Shown: positions 38,678 through 47,597 of the stretch, one piece after another
Layout: each line of letters begins with the position of its first letter
Position numbering within the stretch: the first letter of the stretch is position 1
Origin: Dehalococcoidia bacterium
GTDB taxonomy: Bacteria; Chloroflexota; Dehalococcoidia; Tepidiformales; Tepidiformaceae
Direction: 5' to 3'
DNA: 64,000 nt
Assembly: GCA_009839725.1 (NCBI GenBank)
Contig: VXPF01000117.1
Location: forward strand, 83,531 to 147,530
Translations under genes and position numbers: made by a program
The notes under the pieces: generated by a model
What the model was told of the DNA's origin: nothing
Databases searched by the model: none
The model's input: only the letters and a program-made list of their open reading frames with translations

Positions 38678-39799
38678 TCACCCGCCGGTCTCCGACGGCG
38701 ACCACTCCTCGCGGAGGATGGAATAGAACGCATCGTCCACGTACTCGCCGCGGATTCGGCGGTGGCGGCGCAGGACGCCTTCCTGCTTCATGCCCAGCTT
38801 CTCCATGACGCGCCGGGAGGCGGCGTTGGCGGAGACGGCATAGCCGAAGATTCGCACGAGGCCCATCGACTCAAAGCCATGGGCGAGGACCGCCTCCGCG
38901 GCCTCCGTCACCAGGCCCCGGCCCCAGAGCGGCCAGGCGAGGGCGAAGCCCAGCTCGGCTACTCCCACGGGCCCAGGAGTAAGGTCAACGTTCCCCGCTA
39001 CGCGCCCCTCGTGGACAAGCGCCCACCGCAGGTTCTCCTCCGGGTCGGTGAGGACGAGGCGGGCCACGAATTCCTCGGCATCGCGCGGGGTGTAGGGAGC
39101 GGGAACCTGGATGTAGCGGCCCCACTCCGGGTCTGAGGCGTTGGCGAACACGTCGTCGACATCAGCCATGCAGAAGGGGCGGAGGAGGAGGCGGTCGGTG
39201 CGGAGCTCGGGCGGGGCTTCGGGAGCGGGTTCCGCATCCGATGGCGGTTCCGGCGGCGGCCAGTCGCCACCGACAATGGCGTAGAGCACGTCGTCGATGG
39301 ATTCGCCACGGATGGCGCCGTTGCTGCGCAACACGCCCTCCCGCTTCATGCCGGCCTTCTCCATGACCCGCCAGGAGCCCTTGTTTCGCGAGGCGGCATA
39401 GGCCTGGATGCGGACGATGCCCATCGATTCGAAGGCGTGCCCGATGACGGCTCGCACCGCCTCGGTCATGAACCCCTGGCCCCAGAGGCGCTGGGCGATG
39501 CTGTAGCCCATCTCCGCGAGGCCGGGGCGGCGAATCCTCAGGTCGATGCCTCCGCAGACGCGCCCTTCGTGGACGATGGCCCACATCGGGTTCTTCTCGG
39601 GGTCCGCGAGGATGGCCCTCGCGACGAACTCCTCGGCCATGCCGCGGGTGTAGGGCTCAGGCAGCCCGAGGTAGCGGTTCCACTCCGGGTCGGTGGCGTA
39701 GGCGAATACGTCATCGACATCGCCGTAGCGAAAGGGGCGGAGGAGGAGGCGTTCGGTACGGAGTTCGGGGAGGTCTTCCATCGATTGAGTATTCGGCAT
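38678..39799 (-). CDS. Tandem GNAT-domain (RimJ/RimL-like) N-acetyltransferase
   Basis: Two GNAT copies joined by a Pro/Glu/Ala linker; homologous to the adjacent gene. Confidence 0.88.
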   Translation of the reverse strand: MPNTQSMEDLPELRTERLLLRPFRYGDVDDVFAYATDPEWNRYLGLPEPYTRGMAEEFVARAILADPEKNPMWAIVHEGRVCGGIDLRIRRPGLAEMGYSIAQRLWGQGFMTEAVRAVIGHAFESMGIVRIQAYAASRNKGSWRVMEKAGMKREGVLRSNGAIRGESIDDVLYAIVGGDWPPPEPPSDAEPAPEAPPELRTDRLLLRPFCMADVDDVFANASDPEWGRYIQVPAPYTPRDAEEFVARLVLTDPEENLRWALVHEGRVAGNVDLTPGPVGVAELGFALAWPLWGRGLVTEAAEAVLAHGFESMGLVRIFGYAVSANAASRRVMEKLGMKQEGVLRRHRRIRGEYVDDAFYSILREEWSPSETGG

Positions 39800-39862
39800 C
39801 CCCGGGCTTTACGCGAGGATAGGGCGACCCTGCTGTATTCTTGAGGGTGAGGCTCGCCGGCC

Positions 39863-40126
39863 GTGCATCCCTACGTCGCCCAGTTCACGATGACGTTCCT
39901 GACGATCCTGACGTGGTCGATCGTGGCGCGCGCGCTGCTCAGCTTCCTGCCGATCGACCAGGGGAGCACCATCTACCAGGTGCTGTTCCGGATCACGGAG
40001 CCGGTCATCGACCCAATCAGGCGGGTGCTGCCGAGCACGGGGATGCTGGACCTGAGCCCACTCGCGGCGATCCTCCTGCTGATCATGCTGCAGCAGGTGG
40101 TCCACCAGCTCTCGGAGATCAACTGA
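39863..40126 (+). CDS. YggT family membrane protein
   Basis: LTWSIVARALLSFLP...ITEPVIDPIRRVLPSTGMLDLSPLAAILLLIML. Confidence 0.88.
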   Translation: MHPYVAQFTMTFLTILTWSIVARALLSFLPIDQGSTIYQVLFRITEPVIDPIRRVLPSTGMLDLSPLAAILLLIMLQQVVHQLSEIN

Positions 40127-40136
40127 GGGAACGGGG

Positions 40137-40490
40137 TCAGGCGGCTTCCTTGGCGCGCTCGGCGACGCGGGCGAACGCGTCCGGCCGCGTGACGGCGAGG
40201 TGCGCGAGCATCTTGCGGTCGAGTTCGATGCCGGCCTTCTTCAGCCCGCTGATGAGGCGCGAGTAGCTGATGCCCTCACGGCGGGCGGCAGCGTTGATGC
40301 GGATGATCCAGAGGCGGCGGAAGTCGCCCTTGCGGGCGCGGCGGTCCTCGTAGCTGTAGCGGAGGGCGTGCATGACGCTCTCGTTGGCGCGCCGGAAGAC
40401 GCGGTGGCGCTGGCCGTGGTGGCCCTTCGCCAGGGACAGGATCTTCTTGTGGCGGCGGTGCGAGGTGACACCCCGCTTCACTCGACTCAT
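40137..40490 (-). CDS. rplT: 50S ribosomal protein L20
   Basis: [39 protein letters not shown]. Confidence 0.97.
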   Translation of the reverse strand: MSRVKRGVTSHRRHKKILSLAKGHHGQRHRVFRRANESVMHALRYSYEDRRARKGDFRRLWIIRINAAARREGISYSRLISGLKKAGIELDRKMLAHLAVTRPDAFARVAERAKEAA

Positions 40491-40535
40491 GGGATGGGCT
40501 CCTTCGTGAACCCGGCGCGGAGCCGGGTGAGCGGG

Positions 40536-40730
40536 CTAGTTGCTGAGCATCTCCCGGATTGTCCGGGACTGCGACACGGAGACGGGAACGGTGCGGCCGT
40601 ACTTGACGCGGACCGGCTTGCGCTTCTTTCGCCGAAACTTGTTACGGCTTCCGTACATCCGCATGATCTTGCCGCCGCCGGTTACGCGAAAGCGCGAGGC
40701 GGCGCCCTTGTGGGTCTTGAGCTTTGGCAC
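40536..40730 (-). CDS. rpmI: 50S ribosomal protein L35
   Basis: MPKLKTHKGAASRFRVTGGGKIMR. Confidence 0.96.
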   Translation of the reverse strand: MPKLKTHKGAASRFRVTGGGKIMRMYGSRNKFRRKKRKPVRVKYGRTVPVSVSQSRTIREMLSN

Positions 40731-40733
40731 TGG

Positions 40734-41405
40734 CTAGTCCCCGGACGCGGCCGCGGTGACCGGTTCTCCGCTCTCGCTCTCGGCCTCTTCCTCCGGCTGG
40801 GCGGCGCCGTTCTGGGCTTCCGCCTCGAGCTGGGCGGCGCGGTCCCGCGCCGCGATCCCGCGCTTGTCGGGAATCAGGATCATCGACATGTGCCGGCCTT
40901 CGAGCGCTGCGTCCTTCTCCTTCGTCGCTACATCTTCAAGGTTCCCGAAGATACGATCGAGGAGGTTCTTGCCGATCTGCGGGTGGGTGATCTCGCGCCC
41001 GCGGAACATCACGGTGACCTTCACCTTGTCGCCCTGGCGCAGGAGCTTCTCGACGGTGCGCGTCTTGAAGTCGATGTCATGGACGTCGATCTTCGGCTTC
41101 ATGCGCACTTCGCGGAGGCGCGTCTTGGCCTGGTGCTTGCGCGCTTCGCTCTCCTTCTTCGACTGCTCGTACTTGAAGCGGCCGAAGTCCATGAGGCGGG
41201 CAACGGGCGGGGTGGCCTGGCCGGAGACCTCGACGAGGTCGACGTCGCGCTCGCGAGCCATGGCGATTGCGTCTGCGGTTGGGAGCACGCCCACCTGCTG
41301 ACCCTCTTCGTCGATAACCCGCACTTCGGGAACGCGAATGCGCTCGTTAATGCGCGGCTGCGGCGGCGGTGGCTTGGGCGGAACCTTCGAGCGTCGTTTT
41401 CTCAA
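40734..41405 (-). CDS. infC: Translation initiation factor IF-3
   Basis: RINERIRVPEVRVIDEEGQQVGVLPTADAIAMA; probable TTG start preceded by GGGGAG; C-terminal extension. Confidence 0.94.
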   Translation of the reverse strand: MRKRRSKVPPKPPPPQPRINERIRVPEVRVIDEEGQQVGVLPTADAIAMARERDVDLVEVSGQATPPVARLMDFGRFKYEQSKKESEARKHQAKTRLREVRMKPKIDVHDIDFKTRTVEKLLRQGDKVKVTVMFRGREITHPQIGKNLLDRIFGNLEDVATKEKDAALEGRHMSMILIPDKRGIAARDRAAQLEAEAQNGAAQPEEEAESESGEPVTAAASGD

Positions 41406-41492
41406 GCTGCTCCCCGTTGAACGTGCGGAGGATGATAGCACCCCCATTTACGCCCTGTATATCGGAAGGGCTTCGCGCTCTACCATGCCTTT

Positions 41493-42371
41493 ATGGCGAG
41501 CGTGCGACGAGCGGTCATCCTCGCGGCCGGGCTCGGCACCCGCATGCTGCCGGCCACCAAGTCCGTCGCCAAAGAGATGCTGCCGATCGTCGACCGGCCC
41601 ATCATCCAGTACGCGGTCGAGGAAGCGGCGGCGGCGGGGATCGAGGAGATCGTGATGGTGCTCGCGCCCGACCGGGGCGCCATCCGCGAGCACTTCGGCG
41701 GGGGTTCGCGCACCGAGGCGATCGCTCGGGCACGCGGGAACGCGGCCCTGATCGAGCGCGTGGTCGCGCCCGAGCGCCTGGCCAGGTTCACGTTCGTGGA
41801 GCAGCGGGAGCCGCTGGGCACCGGACACGCCGTCCAGCAGGCACGGCCCTACCTGGAAGGCGAACCCTTCGCCCTCCTGTTCCCGGACGACATCATCCTC
41901 GGGGCCCCGCCCTGCACGGCGCAGCTCATCGCCACATACGAGGGCTGCGGCGCGGCTGCGGTCGTCGCGGTCCAGCAGGTAGCGGCGGAGCAGATCCCGC
42001 AGTACGGCATCGTGGACCCGGAGGGCCCGGGGAACCCCACCCGCCTTCGCGGCATCGTGGAGAAGCCGGCGGCGGACGAGGCGCCCTCCGACCTCGGGGT
42101 GGTCGGACGCTACGTGCTCGGCCCTTCCATCTTCGACCAGATCGAGAAGCTCGAGCCCGGCGCGGGCGGCGAACTCCAGCTGACCGACGCCATCGCCGGA
42201 CAGATCGCGTCGGGCGAGGCGGTCTACGCCTGCCGCTTCGAAGGCCGGCGCTACGATGCGGGACGGCCGGCGGGGGCAATCGCCGCCGCGGTCGCGGCCG
42301 CGTTCGATCGGGAGGAGATCCGCACGGACCTCCTCGCCCACCTCACCACCCTCATGCCAAGGGAGCAGTAG
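41493..42371 (+). CDS. galU: UTP--glucose-1-phosphate uridylyltransferase
   Basis: RRAVILAAGLGTRMLPATKSVAKEMLPIVDRPIIQYAVEEA. Confidence 0.95.
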   Translation: MASVRRAVILAAGLGTRMLPATKSVAKEMLPIVDRPIIQYAVEEAAAAGIEEIVMVLAPDRGAIREHFGGGSRTEAIARARGNAALIERVVAPERLARFTFVEQREPLGTGHAVQQARPYLEGEPFALLFPDDIILGAPPCTAQLIATYEGCGAAAVVAVQQVAAEQIPQYGIVDPEGPGNPTRLRGIVEKPAADEAPSDLGVVGRYVLGPSIFDQIEKLEPGAGGELQLTDAIAGQIASGEAVYACRFEGRRYDAGRPAGAIAAAVAAAFDREEIRTDLLAHLTTLMPREQ

Positions 42372-42373
42372 CC

Positions 42374-43729
42374 ATGCGCATCCTGACAATCGGGTATTCC
42401 TTGCCGAACCAGGTCGTGGATAACCACACGGTCCTCAACGCCCCCAGCCTCACGGACTACGACGCGGCGTTCATCGACCCGGAGGCGATCACGGGGGCGG
42501 TCCAGCAGCTGCTGGAGGGGGAACGCCCCTTCAACGCGCAGGACGGACGTCCGGTGGTCAACGGGGCGACAACGGCGACGCAGGTTTCGGCCGCGGAGCA
42601 GCTCCTGCGGCGGGCCGAGGAGGCGGAGCGGCTGCTCGAGCAGGGCGGGACGCTGTTCATCGTAGGACGCCCGAACGCCGTGCTCCCGGGGGTCGTCGGC
42701 TTCGAGGGGTTCGACCGCTACAGCTGGCTGCCGGCGCCGAAGGGTGGGGGCTGGAATCCGCCCCACCTGCGGGCCGCCGAAGGGAAGAACATCCGCATCG
42801 CGGACGACCAGCACCCCCTCAGCGGGGTCCTGCGCGAGTACCGCCGTCACATCACCTACCGGGCCGTGCTCGATCCGGCTGTGTTGACGGCCGATCGTGA
42901 GGGACACGTCATCGCGACGGGGGGCGCGAACATGCCCATCGCCGCCGAGTTCGATGTCCTCGCCGGCCACGTGGTCGTGACCCCGGTGTTCGGCAGCGTC
43001 ACGGGAACGATCCGCGCAAAACTGGCCCAGGAGCTCGTCGACGCCATGACGCAGGTGGCGACAGGGCTCAGGAACGAGGATCCGCCCACCTGGACTCGCA
43101 CCTACGCCCTGCCCGGCTCGGAGCAGATCGAGGCTGAGCTGGAGGAGGCGCAGGAAGCGGAGTCCGCGGCGGTGGCGAGGACGGCCGCCGTCAGCGAGCG
43201 GCTCGGCCGGCTGACGGCCCATCGCCGGCTCCTCTGGGCCAGCGGCCCCGCCTTCGAGGCGGCTGTGCGCGACGCCCTGGCGCTGGTCGGGCTCGCAGCC
43301 ACGGAGGCGGACGAGGGGCTCGCGGTCACGGAGGGTGAGCACACCGCCCTGGTGGAGGTCGAGAGCTCGCAGGAAGACGTGGCCGAGTGGCCGTACGTGC
43401 GACTCCAGCGGCGGCTGGAGCGGCGCCTGCTCGACGAGGGGGAGCAGCTGCGCGGAATCATCGTGGCGAACGGGAGGCGGGGCTCCAGCCCGCCGGGCCG
43501 CCGGAGCCAGTACACGGACGCCCTGCGCATCGCCTGCGAGAACTACGGCTACGCGCTGGTCACCGCCGACACGCTCTTCTCGCTCGTTCAGCGCGCGCTG
43601 GGAACGGACGCGGAGGGGACGACCCCCTATGAGGCCGCGGGGCGGCGTCTCATCCACGGCCGGGGCCTGATCACGACGGAGCAGGCCATGGGCGAAGCCG
43701 AAGAGGAGAGCGACGCAAGCATCTTCTAG
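42374..43729 (+). CDS. Hypothetical protein with possible C-terminal PD-(D/E)XK nuclease-like fold
   Basis: C-terminus AAVRDALALVGLAATEADEGLAVTEGEHTALVEVESSQEDVAEWPYVRLQRRLERR...LRGIIVANGRR. Confidence 0.65.
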   Translation: MRILTIGYSLPNQVVDNHTVLNAPSLTDYDAAFIDPEAITGAVQQLLEGERPFNAQDGRPVVNGATTATQVSAAEQLLRRAEEAERLLEQGGTLFIVGRPNAVLPGVVGFEGFDRYSWLPAPKGGGWNPPHLRAAEGKNIRIADDQHPLSGVLREYRRHITYRAVLDPAVLTADREGHVIATGGANMPIAAEFDVLAGHVVVTPVFGSVTGTIRAKLAQELVDAMTQVATGLRNEDPPTWTRTYALPGSEQIEAELEEAQEAESAAVARTAAVSERLGRLTAHRRLLWASGPAFEAAVRDALALVGLAATEADEGLAVTEGEHTALVEVESSQEDVAEWPYVRLQRRLERRLLDEGEQLRGIIVANGRRGSSPPGRRSQYTDALRIACENYGYALVTADTLFSLVQRALGTDAEGTTPYEAAGRRLIHGRGLITTEQAMGEAEEESDASIF

Positions 43730-43753
43730 GGCGCGCTCACGGCGAGCGACCGC

Positions 43754-43990
43754 CTAGGCGTCTGGGAAGGTTACGCAGGTGGTCGTGCTCTCGATGCCCT
43801 CCACCACGCGGATGTGCTGGCTGATCAGCGCCGGCACCTGCGTGATGCTGGGGGCCTCGATGACCGCGACGATGTCGTACGGCCCCATGACCTGGTACAC
43901 CTCGGCGATGCCGTCGACATCCTGTAGCGAGTCGAAGACGCGCTGGGTTTCGGCGGGGTCGACGACGATGAGCACGAACGCCTTGATCAT
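43754..43990 (-). CDS. Stand-alone Lrp/AsnC ligand-binding (RAM) domain protein
   Basis: MIKAFVLIVVDPAETQRVFDSLQDVDGIAEVYQVMGPYDIVAVIEA. Confidence 0.88.
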   Translation of the reverse strand: MIKAFVLIVVDPAETQRVFDSLQDVDGIAEVYQVMGPYDIVAVIEAPSITQVPALISQHIRVVEGIESTTTCVTFPDA

Positions 43991-43999
43991 CTGTAGCTC

Positions 44000-45826
44000 C
44001 TAGTCCTCACGTAGCTGCAGGACGGCCATGAAGGCCTCCTGCGGAATCTCAACGTTGCCGACGCGCTTCATGCGCTTCTTGCCCTCGGCCTGCCGCTCGA
44101 GCAGCTTCCGCTTTCGCGTTATGTCGCCACCGTAGCACTTGGCGAGGACGTTCTTGCGCAGCGCGCGGACCGTCTCGCGGGCAATGATACGGCCACCGAT
44201 CGCGGCCTGCAGGGGCACGTCGAACATCTGGCGGGGGATGAGGCCACGCAGCTTGAGCACGAGGGAACGCCCCTCCCGCGTGGCGTTCTCGCGGTGCGTG
44301 ATGATGGAGAGCGCATCGACGACCTGGCCGTTCACCAGCACGTCGACCTTCACGAGCGAAGCGGCGCGGTAGCCGGCGGGCTGGTAGTCGAGGCTGGCGT
44401 ATCCGCTCGTGGACCCCTTCAGGTTGTCGTAAAAGTCGACGAGTATCTCGGCCATGGGGATCTCGTAGGCGAGGAGGACGCGGGCCTCGCCGGGGGCGAG
44501 GTCGTTCTCCGGTTCGAGGTACTCCATCCGCAGGAACTGGCCTCGCCGGTTCGTCACGAGGTCCATCACCTGGCCGATGTGGCGGCTGGGAGTGACGACG
44601 TCGATGGTGGCCCAGGGCTCCCGTATCTCCTCGATGCGGGAGGGGTCGGGCAGGCGGGAGGGGTTCTCGATGGCGACCACCTCCCCGGAGCGGAGCTCGA
44701 CCTCGTACTCGACGCTCGGCGCGGTGGTCAGCAGGCCGAGGTCGTACTCGCGCTCGAGCCGCTCCACGACGATCTCGAGGTGCAGCAGCCCGAGGAAGCC
44801 GCAGCGGAAGCCGAACCCGAGCGCCGCCGACGACTCGGGCTCGTACACGAGCGAGGCGTCGTTGAGGGCAAGGCGCTCAAGCGCCTCGCGCAGCTCCTGG
44901 TACTGGTCGGAGTCCGTCGGGTAGATGCCGGCGAAGACCATCGGCTTGGCCTGTCGGTAGCCGGGGAGGGGTTCGGCGGCGGGGCGCCCGGCGAGCGTGA
45001 CGGTGTCGCCCACGCGGCAGTCGGCGACCTCCTTGAGGCCGGTGGCGATGTAGCCGACCTCCCCGGCGGCAAGCCCCGGAAGGGGCTGCATGGCCGGCGC
45101 GAAGGTGCCGAACTCCAGGGGCTCGAAGCTCTTGCCCGTCTGCATCAGGCGGAGGTCGGCGCGGCCCTCCATCGCGCCGTCGACGACGCGGACGTGCGCG
45201 AGGACTCCCTTATAGGCGTCGTACTTGGAATCGAAGATGAGCGCCTTCACCTCCCCGGCGCGTTCGCCGGCGGGTGGGGGCACGCGCTCGCGGATGGCCT
45301 CGAGTATCTCGTCGATGCCGCTGCCTTCCTTGGCGCTCGCGAGGATGATCTCGTCCTCGGAGAAGCCGACGACGCGCTCCAGCTCGTGGGCGACGCGCTC
45401 GGTCTCGGCGTGGGAGAGGTCGATCTTGTTGATGACGGGGATGAGGGTGAGGCCCTGGTCGAGGGCGAGGTAGACGTTGGCGAGGGTCTGCGCCTCGATG
45501 CCCTGGGAGGCGTCGACGACGAGGATGGCGCCTTCGCAGGCGGCGAGGGAGCGCGAGACCTCGTAGGTGAAGTCGACGTGCCCGGGGGTGTCGATGAGGT
45601 TGTACTGGTACTCCTCGCCGTCGGCTCCGCGGTAGTTCATGCGGGCGGCGGCGGCCTTGATGGTGATGCCGCGCTCGCGCTCGAGGTCCATGGTGTCGAG
45701 CACCTGGTCGGCCATGGCGCGCACGGCGACGGTGCCCGTCACCTCCAGGAAGCGATCGGCGAGCGTCGACTTGCCGTGGTCGATGTGGGCGATGATGCAG
45801 AAGTTGCGGATGCGGGACTGATCCAC
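44000..45826 (-). CDS. lepA: Elongation factor 4 (LepA)
   Basis: [23 protein letters not shown]; 608 aa. Confidence 0.96.
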   Translation of the reverse strand: MDQSRIRNFCIIAHIDHGKSTLADRFLEVTGTVAVRAMADQVLDTMDLERERGITIKAAAARMNYRGADGEEYQYNLIDTPGHVDFTYEVSRSLAACEGAILVVDASQGIEAQTLANVYLALDQGLTLIPVINKIDLSHAETERVAHELERVVGFSEDEIILASAKEGSGIDEILEAIRERVPPPAGERAGEVKALIFDSKYDAYKGVLAHVRVVDGAMEGRADLRLMQTGKSFEPLEFGTFAPAMQPLPGLAAGEVGYIATGLKEVADCRVGDTVTLAGRPAAEPLPGYRQAKPMVFAGIYPTDSDQYQELREALERLALNDASLVYEPESSAALGFGFRCGFLGLLHLEIVVERLEREYDLGLLTTAPSVEYEVELRSGEVVAIENPSRLPDPSRIEEIREPWATIDVVTPSRHIGQVMDLVTNRRGQFLRMEYLEPENDLAPGEARVLLAYEIPMAEILVDFYDNLKGSTSGYASLDYQPAGYRAASLVKVDVLVNGQVVDALSIITHRENATREGRSLVLKLRGLIPRQMFDVPLQAAIGGRIIARETVRALRKNVLAKCYGGDITRKRKLLERQAEGKKRMKRVGNVEIPQEAFMAVLQLRED

Positions 45827-45943
45827 GGCCTCAGTGTATGGGCAGACCGGCCTGCGAGCTTGCGCAGGCGCGGCGGCGGTCCCTAGGGAGGGCCCGTGCT
45901 AGTCTCGCCGCACCAACCTGCACCCCCAGAGGAAACAGAAACG

Positions 45944-46882
45944 ATGGCACGAAAGAAGGTCACGATCGTTGGCGCCGGCATGACGGGCGGCGCCATGGCG
46001 CAACGGCTCATCGAGCGCGACATCTGCGACGTCGTCCTGCAGGACGACCCCCAGTTCGCCCGCACCATGCACTTCGGCAAGGCGCTGGACGAGTCGCAGG
46101 CGGCCGCCTGGAGCGGCTTCAGCGCCTCCATCAGCGCCACCGACGGCTGGGACGAGACGGCCGGTTCGGACGTGGTGGTCGTGACTGCGGGGGCGCCCCG
46201 CAAGCCGGGCATGAGCCGCGAGGAGCTACTGAACAGCAACGCCGCCATCGTTCGGGCGAAGGTGGCCGATGCGGCCAAGGCCTCGCCGGATGCGGCACTC
46301 GTGATCTTCTCGAACCCGATGGATGCGATGTGCCACGTCGCCCTTGAGGCGAGCGGCTTCCCGCGGGAGCGCGTCATCGGACAGGGGGGCGCGCTGGACA
46401 GTGCCCGCTACCGGCACTTCGTCGCCAACGCCTGCGGCGTCTCACCGCAGGACGTGCACGGCTACGTCATCGGCGGACACACGGACACAACGATGGTGCC
46501 GGTCGTCTCGCAGACCCGGGTCGGGGGCGTGCCGCTGACCAGCCTGCTATCGGCGGAGAAGATCGACGAAGTCGTGGCCCGCACGATGCGGGGCGGGGCC
46601 GAGATCACCGAATTGATGGGCGTCGGCAGCGCCTTCTACGCGCCCTCGGCGGGGACGATCGCGATGGTCACGGCGATCCTGCTCGACCAGCGCCGGCTGA
46701 TGCCGTGCTCGACGCTCCACCAGGGCGAGTACGGTATCGAGGGCGTGTTCTCGGGCACGGTCGTGCAGCTCGGGGAGGGCGGCATCCAGCGCACCTTCGA
46801 GCTGGAGCTCTCGGACGAGGAGCGTGAGCGGGTGGTGGCTGCAGCGGAGGCGACGAAGGGCCTGGTCGCGCAGCTGGACTAG
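45944..46882 (+). CDS. mdh: Malate dehydrogenase (LDH/MDH superfamily)
   Basis: KVTIVGAGMTGGAMAQRL; VVVTAGAPRKPGMSREELLNSNAAIV; VIGGHTDTTMVPV. Confidence 0.93.
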   Translation: MARKKVTIVGAGMTGGAMAQRLIERDICDVVLQDDPQFARTMHFGKALDESQAAAWSGFSASISATDGWDETAGSDVVVVTAGAPRKPGMSREELLNSNAAIVRAKVADAAKASPDAALVIFSNPMDAMCHVALEASGFPRERVIGQGGALDSARYRHFVANACGVSPQDVHGYVIGGHTDTTMVPVVSQTRVGGVPLTSLLSAEKIDEVVARTMRGGAEITELMGVGSAFYAPSAGTIAMVTAILLDQRRLMPCSTLHQGEYGIEGVFSGTVVQLGEGGIQRTFELELSDEERERVVAAAEATKGLVAQLD

Positions 46883-46888
46883 CGCCAG

Positions 46889-47287
46889 CTACCCAGCCAC
46901 CACTCGAGTCCAGGCGAGGTCATCGACGTGTTCGAAGTGGGAGTCGGCCGACACCAGGTCGGCACCGGTTTCCATCGCGTGGGCAGCGATCCAGATGTCG
47001 TTGGTGGGAATGGGCCGTCCCTTTGCACGCAGGGCGGAGGCTATCCGCCCATAGCGGTCGGAAGTAGCCGGGCCCACTTCCACTACCGACGTGTGAGGCG
47101 CCTGAAGGAACGACTGGAGTCGTTCCATGTTCGCTTCGAAGTGGGTGCCCCAGCGGAATCCGTAGAGGAGTTCCCCAAGGACGATCACCGACAGGATCAC
47201 CTCTTCCGCCCCGCGCACAAGTTCCGAGACCTGTGGGTCGCCTTCCACTGAGAGCCGGTAGGCGTTGGCGTCGAGAAGGATTTTCAC
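46889..47287 (-). CDS. vapC: PIN domain VapC-like toxin
   Basis: MKILLDANAYRL; TNDIWIAAHAMETGADLVSADSHFEHV. Confidence 0.88.
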   Translation of the reverse strand: MKILLDANAYRLSVEGDPQVSELVRGAEEVILSVIVLGELLYGFRWGTHFEANMERLQSFLQAPHTSVVEVGPATSDRYGRIASALRAKGRPIPTNDIWIAAHAMETGADLVSADSHFEHVDDLAWTRVVAG

Positions 47288-47547
47288 TGCCAGATCGACT
47301 CGTCGATGACGTCAAAGTACTGCAGTGCTTCCCGCAGTTCCGCAGATTCCTCCGCAGTCATGGAGCCGATGAGGTGGTCGAGCGACTTGCCAATGGTGCG
47401 GGAAGGGAGGGCCTCTTCCGGCAGTCCGGCTCCCTTCCGGAGCAGCCGTAACGCAGCCTCACTCGTCGAGATCCCCTCACGAGCCGCTAGTTCGCAGATG
47501 CGGGAGTCGAGTTCGCCATCAATGTCGCTGACGGTCAGTTGACTCAC
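47284..47547 (-). CDS. vapB: VapB-like antitoxin
   Basis: Overlaps vapC by 4 nt; 87 aa; N-terminal MSQLTVSDIDGELDSRICELAAREGISTSEAALRLLR. Confidence 0.75.
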   Translation of the reverse strand: MSQLTVSDIDGELDSRICELAAREGISTSEAALRLLRKGAGLPEEALPSRTIGKSLDHLIGSMTAEESAELREALQYFDVIDESIWQ

Positions 47548-47567
47548 GCTGCACCCCCTCCCGGTGG

Positions 47568-47578
47568 CTACATTGTAG
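47568..47578 (-). promoter_or_regulatory. Candidate vapBC operator overlapping the -10 (TACAAT)
   Basis: CTACA-T-TGTAG palindrome upstream of vapB. Confidence 0.4.
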
Positions 47579-47597
47579 GCAACAAGAACCGGCCTTG

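Noticed and set aside
44294-45886. 530-aa plus ORF antisense to lepA
   Set aside because: Antisense shadow with biased composition and no domain motif.
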